Source of the DNA: an uncultured Bacilli bacterium
Lineage (GTDB): Bacteria; Bacillota_I; Bacilli_A; RF39; UBA660
Length of the DNA: 15,705 nt
Direction of reading: 5' to 3'
Assembly: GCA_910587775.1 (NCBI GenBank)
Contig: CAJUNF010000033.1
Coordinates: 1-15,705, forward strand
The notes under the pieces are model-generated. The model was not told the origin of the DNA. It was given only the letters and a program-made list of their open reading frames with translations, and did not search any database. Shown piece after piece: positions 1 to 7,626 of this stretch; position 1 is the first letter of the stretch, and every line of letters begins with the position of its first letter. A program made the position numbers and the translations under genes.

Positions 1-39
1 ATAAAAACCTCGTTTCTATTTTGTCCAAGAAACGGGGTT
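1..39 (-). terminator. Rho-independent terminator of the large activase gene
   Basis: Read on the minus strand, arms at 28-39 and 6-17 form a 12-bp stem with one C-A mismatch around a 10-base loop (18-27). The RNA then runs into a U-rich tail given by the A-rich bases 1-7. It begins 12 bases after the stop codon of the 1408-residue gene. On the plus strand the mismatch becomes a G-U wobble but no T tract follows, so it is polarised to the minus strand. The U tract is cut by the window edge. Confidence 0.75.
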
Positions 40-51
40 CATATCACTTAA

Positions 52-3000
52 TTACTCTTTCATACTCATTTTGTCTTTTGCAACACTAAGCATTAATTTT
101 AAGCGATTCATTTGGTTTGTTTCGGAAGATCCTGGATCATAATCAATCGCTATTAAATTAGCATTTGGATATAATTCTTTTATTCTCTTCATTACAGATT
201 TTCCAACAATATGATTTGGAAGACATGCAAATGGTTGAACACAAACAATATTCGTAATTCCTTCTTTAATAAGTTCGATCATTTCAGCGGTTAAAAACCA
301 ACCTTCTCCTGTTTGATTTCCTTTCGATAAAATTGGTTCAACATTTTTAGCTAGATGATAAATATTTGTTGTTTTACGATATTTTGTTTTAGCTAATTCA
401 CTATCAACTGTTTTTTCATAAAAATCAATAATATCTAGTAACTTTTTACTTATAAAAGAAGTTGTCTTTTTTCCTTTTAAAAGCTCGGTTTTGGCTATTT
501 GATTATATACACAATATTTTACAAAACCCATTAGCTCAGGAACTGCTACTTCACAACCTTCTGCTTCTAAATTTTTTGCTAAGTCATGATTCCCAAAGTG
601 ATGATATTTAATTAATATTTCTCCCACAATTCCTACTTTTGGTAGTACTTTATGTTTTACTGGAATATTCATAAATTCTTTTATAATTTTTTTTATTTGA
701 TTATTAAATTCTTTTCTTTTTCCAAGTCGAATTACTTCTAGGCTTTCTTTTAATAAAATTTCATAAGTTTTTTCACTCATTCCTTTTATACATTCATAAG
801 GACGAGTTTGATATAGTAATTTCATTAATAAATCTCCTAAAACAACTGCCATTAATGCACGGTTTGCCATTGATAGAGTCATTTTAAATCCTTGTTCTTT
901 TTCTAAGCCACTTACATTAAACGAAAGAATAGGAATTGATCCAAAACCAGCATCTTTTAGAGCTTTTCTAATTAAACCAATGTAATTAGTAGCACGACAT
1001 CCTCCCCCTGTTTGACTTATTAATACCGTTGTGTGGTTTAAGTCATATTTGTCGCTTTGTAATGCAGATAAAAGTTGTCCTATCACTATAAGAGATGGAT
1101 AACAAGCGTCGTTGTTTACATATTTTAATCCTTGTTCTAGCATTTCGTTATTCATTTCTTTTAAATACTCTAAGTGATATCCTTCACTATTTAAGGCTTC
1201 TACAAGTAATGGCATATGAAACGGAGATAAATCCGGACAAAGAATCGTATTTTTTTCTTTCATCTCTTTTTTAAAATAGTTTTTTTCATATTGATAAGGT
1301 GAATAATTTTCTTCATTTAATCGTTTATTCATAGAAGCAATTAAAGAACGAAGACGAATTTTTATGGCACCTAAATTACTTGTTTCATCAATTTTTATTG
1401 TAGTATAAAGGCGATGATTTTTCTTTAGTATTTCTTCTGTTTGATCTGTAATGATTGCATCAAGACCACATCCAAAAGAATTTAAACTAACAAGTTCTAA
1501 TCTTTTATTTTTACAAACAACATCAGCCGCATGGTAAACCCTTGAGTGATATGTCCATTGATCTACCACTCGAAGTTTTAAATTATCTTCTTCATTAAAG
1601 CATATAGAATCTTCTGTTAATACCACTAATCCAAGGGAATTAATTAATGTATCTATTCCATGATTAATTTCTTTATCTATATGATAAGGTCTTCCTGCTA
1701 AGACAATTCCTTTTTCATCATGATCTTCTATATATTTTAAAAATTCTTGACCTTTTGTAATAATATCTTGGCGATATTTCTCTTGTTCTTTTGTAGATGC
1801 ATCAATTGCTAGAGATAGTTCATTTCTTTTAAAATGATATTGTTTAAATTCATTAAGTTCTAACATGCATTTTATTAAGCTCTTTTTATCAAGTGGTAAA
1901 AAAGGATTTAAAAAATTTATCTTTTTTTCTTTTAGTTCATCCATGTTTAATTTTATAGCTTCTGAGTATGATGTAACAATTGGACAGTTATAAGAATTAT
2001 CACTTTTAGTGAATTCTTTTTTTTCGTACATGATGCAAGGATAGAAAATGGTTGTAGCACCTTTATGAATTAAATTTTTAATGTGACCATGAACCATTTT
2101 AGCAGGATAACACACAGATTCTGAAGGAATTGAATCTAATCCCATTTCAAATAATGCATGACTTGAATGATCAGATAGTATTACACGAAATCCTAAACTG
2201 GTAAAAAATGTATGCCAAAAAGGATAGTCTTCATACATATTTAGAACTCTTGGGATACCAATTACACCACGCTTTGCTTTTTCTTCACTTAATGATTCAT
2301 AGTTAAATAAACGATCATATTTGTATGCCACCATATTTGGCAAATCATTTATAGAACCATTATTTCCACTACCACGTTCGCAACGGTTTCCACTAATAAA
2401 TCTTTTTTTGCCAAAAATATTTATGGTTAAACCACAATGGTTTTCACAGCCGTTACAACGAGTATGTGTTGTTTTCATTTCTAAAGATTTAATAGATGAA
2501 GCATCCAATATTGAAGAGTTTTCTTTTACTTCATTTTCTTGATATTGTGAACTAGCTAATAAGGCTATACCATATGCGCCCATTAACCCAGCAATATCAG
2601 GTCTTATTACTTCATGACCTGTAATTAATTCAAAACTTCTTAATATAGCATCATTTAAAAATGTTCCACCCTGAACTACAATATTACTTCCTAAGGATTG
2701 TGGATCCCTTATTTTCATAACTTTTTGTAATGCATTTTTTACCACAGAATAAGAAAGTCCAGCAAAAATATCAGCAAGTGGTCTTCCTTCTTTTTGCGTT
2801 TGTTTGATTTTTGAATTCATAAATACAGTACATCGGCTTCCCAAATCAACTGGATTTTTGCTTTCTTTAGCGAACTTAACAAATTCTTCTAATGAAATAT
2901 TTAAGGATTTTGATAATGTTTCGATGAAAGATCCACATCCAGAGGAACAAGCTTCATTTAATAAAATAGTATCTACAGCATGGTCTTTGATTTTAATATA

Positions 3001-4278
3001 TTTCATATCTTGTCCGCCAATATCAATAATACTTGTTACATTTGGTTCAAAATATTCTGCTGCTTTGTAATGAGCCATCGTTTCTATTTCACTTATATCT
3101 AAGTTAAAAGCTGTTTTAATTAATTGCTCTCCATATCCTGTTGATCCACTCATTTTTATTTGGACGCTGCTAGGTAATTTTTCATATAAATCTAGTAACA
3201 TCTTTTTAATTGTATTTACTGGAGTACCTAAATTTGCACGATAATCTTCATGTAAGATAGCTCCTTCTTCATCAATTAAAACAAGCTTTGCAGTTGTACT
3301 CCCAGCATCGATTCCTAAAAATGCATTTCCTTTGTAATTTGATAGAGATTTACGCTTTACTTTATTCTTTTTATGTCGTCTTTCAAACTCTTCTTGATCT
3401 TTTTTTGTCTTAAATAATGGTGTTAAAGACGCATTTGATTCTTCTTTAAAGTCTTTTAATGTATCTATTTTTTTTATTAGCTCTTCATAGGTCAATGGAT
3501 TTGATGATGAATTTTCAAGGGTTGCACCAAATGATACAAATAAATGTGAATTTTCTGGAAGGATAGCTTCTTCTTTTTTTAAATTTAATGTTTTTATAAA
3601 CCTATTTTTTAATGTATCTAAATATGTTAAGGGTCCACCTAGAAACATAACATTTCCTTTGATTGGTTTTCCACATGCAAGTCCACTAATTGTTTGATTT
3701 ACTACTGCTTGCATGATTGAAAGTGCAATGTCACTTTTTTTAACTCCTTCGTTTATTAGCGGTTGAATATCTGTTTTAGCAAATACTCCACAACGAGAAG
3801 CAATTGGATAAATAGTTGTTCCTGTTTTTGCTAATTCATTTAATCCTTTTGTATCAGTGTCTAAAAGAACAGCCATTTGGTCTAAAAATGATCCTGTTCC
3901 TCCAGCACAAGAGCCATTCATTCTTTGTTCTACTCCACCTGTAAAATAAATTATTTTTGCATCTTCTCCACCTAGTTCAACTACTACATCAACACTTCTA
4001 TCTAAATGTTCCACAGCTCTTTTACAAGCAATTACTTCTTGGACAAAAGGTAATTTTAAATAATGTGCTAAACTAATTGCACCAGATCCAGTTAAAGAAA
4101 CTCGATAAGTTTTATTTTTATATAAATCTAGAGCTTCTTTTAATAAAAGTTCTAATGTTTTTAATGTATCTGAAAAATGTCTTTGATATTTACTATAGAT
4201 AGTATTATCAAACTCATCTGTTAATATTATTTTTACGGTTGTTGATCCAATATCAATTCCTATATTTATCAAATTCAT
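52..4278 (-). CDS. Acyl-CoA dehydratase activase-like protein (two BcrAD/BadFG ATPase domains, DUF2229, HgdB-like tail)
   Basis: Large 1408-residue cytoplasmic protein of the 2-hydroxyglutaryl-CoA dehydratase activator (HgdC/BadF-BadG) family. Members of this family use ATP hydrolysis and an Fe-S cluster to pass an electron to a partner enzyme. The first ASKHA ATPase half covers about residues 4-255: phosphate motif GIDIGSTT at 7-14, ELGGEDAK at 101-108, cluster-type cysteines C124 (GSCAGGTGS) and C163 (ASRCGVF). The second covers about 319-576: GIDAGSTT at 322-329, DIGGQDMK at 419-426, C444 and C483. A cysteine motif follows at 608-633 (RCNGCENHCG, then RCERG), then a DUF2229-like region from about 671 (GIPRVLNMYEDYPFW) and a dehydratase-subunit-like tail with LAGRPYH at 860-866, C1059, C1094 and PFACLPNHI near the end. 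The length is usual for this fused Firmicutes/anaerobe family, as far as I recall. The ATG at 4276-4278 follows a weak GGTGAT and a good promoter. The physiological substrate is unknown, and no separate dehydratase subunit gene lies nearby. Confidence 0.93.
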   Translation of the reverse strand: MNLINIGIDIGSTTVKIILTDEFDNTIYSKYQRHFSDTLKTLELLLKEALDLYKNKTYRVSLTGSGAISLAHYLKLPFVQEVIACKRAVEHLDRSVDVVVELGGEDAKIIYFTGGVEQRMNGSCAGGTGSFLDQMAVLLDTDTKGLNELAKTGTTIYPIASRCGVFAKTDIQPLINEGVKKSDIALSIMQAVVNQTISGLACGKPIKGNVMFLGGPLTYLDTLKNRFIKTLNLKKEEAILPENSHLFVSFGATLENSSSNPLTYEELIKKIDTLKDFKEESNASLTPLFKTKKDQEEFERRHKKNKVKRKSLSNYKGNAFLGIDAGSTTAKLVLIDEEGAILHEDYRANLGTPVNTIKKMLLDLYEKLPSSVQIKMSGSTGYGEQLIKTAFNLDISEIETMAHYKAAEYFEPNVTSIIDIGGQDMKYIKIKDHAVDTILLNEACSSGCGSFIETLSKSLNISLEEFVKFAKESKNPVDLGSRCTVFMNSKIKQTQKEGRPLADIFAGLSYSVVKNALQKVMKIRDPQSLGSNIVVQGGTFLNDAILRSFELITGHEVIRPDIAGLMGAYGIALLASSQYQENEVKENSSILDASSIKSLEMKTTHTRCNGCENHCGLTINIFGKKRFISGNRCERGSGNNGSINDLPNMVAYKYDRLFNYESLSEEKAKRGVIGIPRVLNMYEDYPFWHTFFTSLGFRVILSDHSSHALFEMGLDSIPSESVCYPAKMVHGHIKNLIHKGATTIFYPCIMYEKKEFTKSDNSYNCPIVTSYSEAIKLNMDELKEKKINFLNPFLPLDKKSLIKCMLELNEFKQYHFKRNELSLAIDASTKEQEKYRQDIITKGQEFLKYIEDHDEKGIVLAGRPYHIDKEINHGIDTLINSLGLVVLTEDSICFNEEDNLKLRVVDQWTYHSRVYHAADVVCKNKRLELVSLNSFGCGLDAIITDQTEEILKKNHRLYTTIKIDETSNLGAIKIRLRSLIASMNKRLNEENYSPYQYEKNYFKKEMKEKNTILCPDLSPFHMPLLVEALNSEGYHLEYLKEMNNEMLEQGLKYVNNDACYPSLIVIGQLLSALQSDKYDLNHTTVLISQTGGGCRATNYIGLIRKALKDAGFGSIPILSFNVSGLEKEQGFKMTLSMANRALMAVVLGDLLMKLLYQTRPYECIKGMSEKTYEILLKESLEVIRLGKRKEFNNQIKKIIKEFMNIPVKHKVLPKVGIVGEILIKYHHFGNHDLAKNLEAEGCEVAVPELMGFVKYCVYNQIAKTELLKGKKTTSFISKKLLDIIDFYEKTVDSELAKTKYRKTTNIYHLAKNVEPILSKGNQTGEGWFLTAEMIELIKEGITNIVCVQPFACLPNHIVGKSVMKRIKELYPNANLIAIDYDPGSSETNQMNRLKLMLSVAKDKMSMKE

Positions 4279-4293
4279 GACATCACCATATTT

Positions 4294-4322
4294 ATTGTAA
4301 CATGGAGAATTTTTTTTGCCAA
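4294..4322 (-). promoter_or_regulatory. Sigma-A type promoter of the large activase gene
   Basis: The minus strand reads TTGGCA (4317-4322), a 17-base spacer containing an A-rich run, and TACAAT (4294-4299). Both boxes are one base from consensus. The -10 box lies only 15 bases before the ATG at 4278, so the untranslated leader would be under about 10 bases, with GGTGAT (4281-4286) as the only Shine-Dalgarno candidate. Confidence 0.75.
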
Positions 4323-4354
4323 ATTACATTTTTCTATATCAATTTGATTTTGAA

Positions 4355-4380
4355 ATAAAAAAAATCACATTTCTGTGATT
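4355..4380 (-). terminator. Rho-independent terminator of the 162-residue orphan
   Basis: On the minus strand, AATCACA (4374-4380) pairs perfectly with TGTGATT (4363-4369) around the tetraloop GAAA (4370-4373). An uninterrupted U run from 4356-4362 follows. It starts 5 bases after the stop codon at 4386-4388 and separates this gene from the promoter of the next gene. Confidence 0.88.
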
Positions 4381-4385
4381 CAAGC

Positions 4386-4874
4386 TCATTCATCTTTAAT
4401 ATTCTTTCTAACTTTACATTGTAATAAGGTTGAAATTTCTAATGCAGCATCTATATTTCTATTGGTAACTTGTATTAACCAAGGATATTTTTTATAAAAC
4501 TCATCATCATCTGCTATCTTTGTCTTTTCAAATCCCAATTGAGATAATTTAAAGGTTTGTTGAGCATTCAAAACATTTTTTCCACCATATTCGCTAGAAA
4601 CAGATTCTAAGCCAATTTCTAAATCTGCAGCATTTTTAATCATAAATAATGCACCTTGATAAAATTGCATTTCTAACGCTACAGCAAGAGGACTTCCATA
4701 TCTACCACTTGGTAATGGCAGTCCTACTTTATTAGTCGATTTTATTATAGCCTTTAACTGTTGTGTTGTTTTTTCATTTTCATTATAAGCAAAGTCTTTT
4801 AAAGCTACACATAAATCTGAAAAAAAACTGAATGCTGCTCTATTTTTCTCCATATGAATTGCAATTTCATCCAT
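4386..4874 (-). CDS. Small orphan protein with an ankyrin-like stretch
   Basis: I do not recognise this 162-residue protein as a named family. It is soluble, with no signal peptide or membrane segment. Residues 60-88 (GSPLAVALEMQFYQGALF, then MIKNAADLEIG) match the spacing of one ankyrin repeat (the xTPLHxAA ... LLxxGADxxx pattern), and LKAIIKSTNKVGLP (40-53) could be the end of a preceding degenerate repeat. The rest is mixed helix, with a polar DDDEFYKKYPWL segment at 122-133. The ATG at 4872-4874 follows AAGGAG (4885-4890) at 10 bases, which supports the start; M8 is an unlikely alternative. It has its own terminator and lies between yebC and the large activase gene, so it is probably transcribed alone or by read-through from yebC; I see no convincing promoter in the 112-base gap upstream. 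Function unknown. The ankyrin reading is inference from a single repeat. Confidence 0.8.
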   Translation of the reverse strand: MDEIAIHMEKNRAAFSFFSDLCVALKDFAYNENEKTTQQLKAIIKSTNKVGLPLPSGRYGSPLAVALEMQFYQGALFMIKNAADLEIGLESVSSEYGGKNVLNAQQTFKLSQLGFEKTKIADDDEFYKKYPWLIQVTNRNIDAALEISTLLQCKVRKNIKDE

Positions 4875-4948
4875 TTAAAATTCTCTCCTTATACATATTG
4901 GATGCCATACTACATTAAAAAATCTCTTTTTGGCATAACTAACTTCTT

Positions 4949-4985
4949 TTTAAAATTTGTTAAAAAAGTTGTTTTCTAACAAATT
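4949..4985 (-). terminator. Long AT-rich hairpin after yebC, probable terminator
   Basis: On the minus strand, arms at 4972-4985 and 4954-4967 form a 14-bp stem with one G-U pair, capped by CAAC (4968-4971). The outer 9 bp (AATTTGTTA with TAACAAATT) are perfect. It begins one base after the yebC stop codon. The stem is almost entirely A-U, and the U tail is short (the last stem U's plus two more, then A's), so termination may be leaky and allow read-through to the 162-residue gene. Confidence 0.55.
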
Positions 4986-4986
4986 C

Positions 4987-5709
4987 TTAATCATTTAAGT
5001 TAACATTATGATAAATTTCTGTAACATCTTCTATTTCATCTAACATTTTATAAAGTTTTTGAAAAGTTTCTAAGTCTTCTTTTTCTAAAGTTACTTTGTC
5101 TTTTGGGTACATTCCTTCTTCATCTAATTCATAAGAGATATCTGGAATTAATTTTTCTAGACAATCTTTTACTTTATTGTGATCACTAGGTTTTACTGTT
5201 ATTACTAATTCTCCATTATCTTGTTCAAAGTCTAAAAGTTCAATCCCACTTTCTAAAAGAGTATTAAAAACTTCTTCTTCGTTTTCTGATTTGAAACTTA
5301 TAATAGCCAAATAATCATAGTTATAAGAAACAGAGTTTGTAACTCCAAGGGATTTGTGAACTTTATTAAATGCTGCTCTTACAAATCCTACAGTACGATT
5401 TACATTATCTGTTAATGTTTTAATAATTAGTGTTGATGCCCCTGGACCAAATCCTTCATATATTACGGTTTCATAATCTTCTCCACCTGATCCCTTTGCT
5501 TTTTCAATAGCACGGTGAATAATATCTCCTGGAACTTGTTCTTTTTTTGCTTTATCAACAATTCTTTTTAAAAGCACGTTGCTTTCAATTTCAGGTATTC
5601 CTTTTTTTGCAGCTAGGTATATTTCTTTAGCATAGTTTGAATAAAGTTTTGCTTTTGCTGCTCCTGTTTTTTGAATACTTGCTTTTCTTACTTCATAGGC
5701 TCTTCCCAT
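4987..5709 (-). CDS. yebC: YebC/PmpR (YeeN-type) family regulator / translation factor
   Basis: This 240-residue protein belongs to the YebC/PmpR/TACO1 family. Its members were first described as DNA-binding transcriptional regulators, and some have since been linked to helping ribosomes through difficult peptides such as proline runs. Family landmarks are the basic N-terminus (GRAYEVRKAS, then KAKLYSNYAKEIYLAAK), the acidic-loop signature YEGFGPGAST with LTDNVNRT in the first third to half, and the SLGVTNSVSY segment. The canonical MGRAYE start is the ATG at 5707-5709. The upstream in-frame GTG at 5716-5718 overlaps the AGGAG ribosome binding site (5718-5722), so it cannot be the start. It follows the patatin gene by 30 bases and is probably co-transcribed with it. 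A TATACT at 5734-5739 without a good -35 could give some independent expression. A 14-bp hairpin follows the stop codon. Confidence 0.95.
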   Translation of the reverse strand: MGRAYEVRKASIQKTGAAKAKLYSNYAKEIYLAAKKGIPEIESNVLLKRIVDKAKKEQVPGDIIHRAIEKAKGSGGEDYETVIYEGFGPGASTLIIKTLTDNVNRTVGFVRAAFNKVHKSLGVTNSVSYNYDYLAIISFKSENEEEVFNTLLESGIELLDFEQDNGELVITVKPSDHNKVKDCLEKLIPDISYELDEEGMYPKDKVTLEKEDLETFQKLYKMLDEIEDVTEIYHNVNLND

Positions 5710-5717
5710 ATAAATCA

Positions 5718-5722
5718 CTCCT
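5718..5722 (-). promoter_or_regulatory. Ribosome binding site that fixes the yebC start
   Basis: AGGAG on the minus strand lies 8 bases before the ATG at 5707-5709. Its last G is the first base of an in-frame GTG (5716-5718), which rules out that GTG as the initiator. Confidence 0.85.
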
Positions 5723-5739
5723 AAATCATGTTTAGTATA

Positions 5740-6795
5740 CTACAAAAATTTTAATTCTCCTATAAAATCATATACAAAATGATTTTTTTTATAATGCTTT
5801 TTTAGATAATGTATTACTTGTGGAACTTTATATATTTGATAATAATATATTCTTTCTTTGTCCATAACATATTCCATTGCCTTTATTACGGCTTCTTTTT
5901 CATTTTTGGCACGAAAGAAATTTTTAATTCTTCGCATTAGCTTGTTATCTACATTTCTGGTAACCCATTTATAATACCAATCTTTTTTCTTTTTAAATGT
6001 GTAAATATATCCATCTAAATTTTTTAAAATACGTAAAGTATCATAATATCCCATTTTAATATTATCATGAACCTTTTCATCATTTAATTCAAGTATAGTT
6101 CCTACACTTCTAGAGGGTTTGATGTAAGTTACATCAATTGATTTTTTGAGCTTTCTTGTAATATTTATACTAAGTCCAACATTTACACGTACTACAAATA
6201 CTTTTGTATATCCTTTGTCAATTAACATATTTACTGGACTGTTATCATAAAATCCACCATCAATATAATATTCATTATTAACAGTCTTTTTCATTCTAAA
6301 TAAAGGAAGAAAACAACTTGCTAAAATATAATCGTGAATTGTACCAGGTTTCATCTCTTCTTTAAAAAGATAGCAAGGCTTTAACTCTTTTACTTTTACT
6401 GTACAAAGTCCAAAGTCTTTTTGACTATTTCTTAACTCGGTTTCATTTACATGTTCTTTTAAAATCTTTTCTAAGCCGTTTGTATCTACTCCACGATTTC
6501 TTAGCATACGAAGTGCACCTTTTAAAGACATTTTTACAAAACTTAAATCAATTTCACGTTTATTAATTTTATTGATATAATTGTTATCAAATCCTAAGAC
6601 ACTTGCAACGTTTATATTTTGCCAAAATTTTAATAATTCTTCTTCTTTTCCACATGCAAGCATTGCACTATTAAAAGATCCTATGCTAGTACCACAAAAG
6701 CCATCAAATGTAATTCCACAGTCTTTCATAGCATAATAAGCTCCAATTTGGTAAGATCCTTTGGTTCCTCCACCTTCTAGTGCAAGACCTATCAT
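5740..6795 (-). CDS. Patatin-like phospholipase
   Basis: This 351-residue protein of the bacterial patatin-like phospholipase family is predicted to hydrolyse acyl esters of phospholipids with a Ser-Asp dyad. The oxyanion motif GGGTKG is at residues 8-13, the nucleophile elbow GTSIG at 35-39 (Ser37), and the DGG motif with catalytic Asp179 at 179-181 (YYIDGGFYDNSPV). All key residues are present, so it is predicted to be active. There is no signal peptide or clear membrane span, suggesting a cytoplasmic or membrane-peripheral enzyme like the RssA-type proteins. The C-terminal 120 residues are rich in Lys, Tyr and aromatic residues and may bind membrane. The ATG at 6793-6795 overlaps the TGA of the ZIP transporter gene (ATGA), which implies translational coupling. 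The physiological lipid substrate is not evident. Confidence 0.93.
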   Translation of the reverse strand: MIGLALEGGGTKGSYQIGAYYAMKDCGITFDGFCGTSIGSFNSAMLACGKEEELLKFWQNINVASVLGFDNNYINKINKREIDLSFVKMSLKGALRMLRNRGVDTNGLEKILKEHVNETELRNSQKDFGLCTVKVKELKPCYLFKEEMKPGTIHDYILASCFLPLFRMKKTVNNEYYIDGGFYDNSPVNMLIDKGYTKVFVVRVNVGLSINITRKLKKSIDVTYIKPSRSVGTILELNDEKVHDNIKMGYYDTLRILKNLDGYIYTFKKKKDWYYKWVTRNVDNKLMRRIKNFFRAKNEKEAVIKAMEYVMDKERIYYYQIYKVPQVIHYLKKHYKKNHFVYDFIGELKFL

Positions 6796-7583
6796 AATAG
6801 CACCATAACAATACTTAGAATAATTCCTGTGGCAATTCCAATGTATGTCATTTTATCTTTTTTATAAGTCCAAATTTCTCTTAATAATTCAAATAATGAT
6901 ATGTATAGAAGCATACCGAAAGTGGTGCAAAGGATACAAGATTTTATTGTATTACTCATATTTATTTCAAATAAATAAAAGATGCTAGATCCAATCAAAC
7001 TAGAAAGAGTTAATAAAATAATACTTATTATTTTTATATTTTTCTTTGATTTAGATGATTCTAACCCTACAGAAATTTCCATCCCAAGTGGGATATTATG
7101 AAGTGAGACAGCAATAGCTATCATAAGTCCAGCTTTTATATTACCCACACCTGTAGTATAAATAGATAATCCTTCTAATATGTTATGTAATATTAAAGAT
7201 AATGATGTTACAAATCCTATGTGAAATAAATGTTCATTATGCTCTTTTGTATTTTTTTCATGTTCTTTATGTTCGTGATGATGATGTGGTATGAAATAAT
7301 CTAATCCTTTTAATATAAGTAATCCAAGCAATGTAAATCCTATAATAATTGACCATTTTTGACCATTTGGATAAAAAATTAAAATCTCACCTATTTCTGG
7401 AATAATATCAAATAGAATCATACTAAGCATAACTATAAAAGCTAAAGCAGTTGAAAATATTGTTAGCTCTCTTTTCTTTTTAATAAATCTTGGAATTATA
7501 ATACCTATTAAGAAAAAAATTCCTACTAATAATGTTAATGATAATGCTTTTAATTCGTTCAAAAAAATCACTTCCATGGACAT
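6792..7583 (-). CDS. ZIP family divalent metal transporter
   Basis: Integral membrane protein of the ZIP (Zrt/Irt-like, GufA/ZupT) family, which moves zinc, iron or related divalent cations into the cytoplasm. About eight hydrophobic segments are visible (near residues 11-30, 40-60, 77-96, 120-140, 150-170, 183-205, 212-232, 245-263). The metal-site motifs are HNILEG (133-138) and HNIPLG (162-167), matching the HNxPEG and HExPxG positions of helices 4 and 5. The loop between helices 3 and 4 is histidine rich (HHHHEHKEHEK from residue 100), a usual metal-sensing or binding loop. I give the longest form from the ATG at 7581-7583, but that ATG overlaps a TATAAT. A TTG at 7560-7562 preceded by GGAAGTGAT (7567-7575) is the better-supported start and would give 256 residues. 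First gene of a likely ZIP-patatin-yebC transcript. Confidence 0.9.
   Translation of the reverse strand: MSMEVIFLNELKALSLTLLVGIFFLIGIIIPRFIKKKRELTIFSTALAFIVMLSMILFDIIPEIGEILIFYPNGQKWSIIIGFTLLGLLILKGLDYFIPHHHHEHKEHEKNTKEHNEHLFHIGFVTSLSLILHNILEGLSIYTTGVGNIKAGLMIAIAVSLHNIPLGMEISVGLESSKSKKNIKIISIILLTLSSLIGSSIFYLFEINMSNTIKSCILCTTFGMLLYISLFELLREIWTYKKDKMTYIGIATGIILSIVMVLL
7567..7575 (-). promoter_or_regulatory. Strong ribosome binding site suggesting a TTG start for the ZIP gene
   Basis: GGAAGTGAT on the minus strand differs by one base from GGAGGTGAT, the ideal anti-SD complement. It lies inside the longest reading frame, 8 bases (from its GGAAG) before the in-frame TTG at 7560-7562. The upstream ATGs at 7575-7577 and 7581-7583 have no Shine-Dalgarno sequence. 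Confidence 0.55.
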
Positions 7584-7587
7584 TATA
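7582..7587 (-). promoter_or_regulatory. Consensus -10 box before the ZIP gene
   Basis: A perfect TATAAT on the minus strand. The position 17 bases upstream is TTTTTC (7605-7610), a poor -35, which also forms the U tail of the preceding terminator. Transcription would start near 7575, downstream of the ATG at 7581-7583, consistent with initiation at the TTG at 7560-7562. Confidence 0.5.
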
Positions 7588-7601
7588 GCAAATTTCTTAC
7601 A

Positions 7602-7626
7602 AAAGAAAAAGAATCTTAACGATTCT
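7602..7626 (-). terminator. Terminator whose loop contains the stop codon of the 215-residue gene
   Basis: On the minus strand, AGAATC (7621-7626) pairs with GATTCT (7610-7615) around the 5-base loop GTTAA (7616-7620), which holds the TAA stop (7616-7618). A U-rich tail with one C follows. The 5' arm lies within the last codons of the gene. Confidence 0.75.

Noticed and set aside
2321..3070. Open frames on the plus strand inside the activase gene
   Set aside because: They are antisense to a strongly conserved multi-domain protein, have no ribosome binding site and no recognisable product.
4902..4936. Inverted repeat ATGCCA ... TGGCAT upstream of the orphan gene, possible operator
   Set aside because: Only 6 bp arms with 23 bases between and no clear promoter to place it against; such a pair is expected by chance in a region of this size.
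5734..5739. TATACT as a full promoter for yebC
   Set aside because: No acceptable -35 at 16-18 bases and no TGn extension; kept only as a weak possibility, with co-transcription from the patatin gene preferred.
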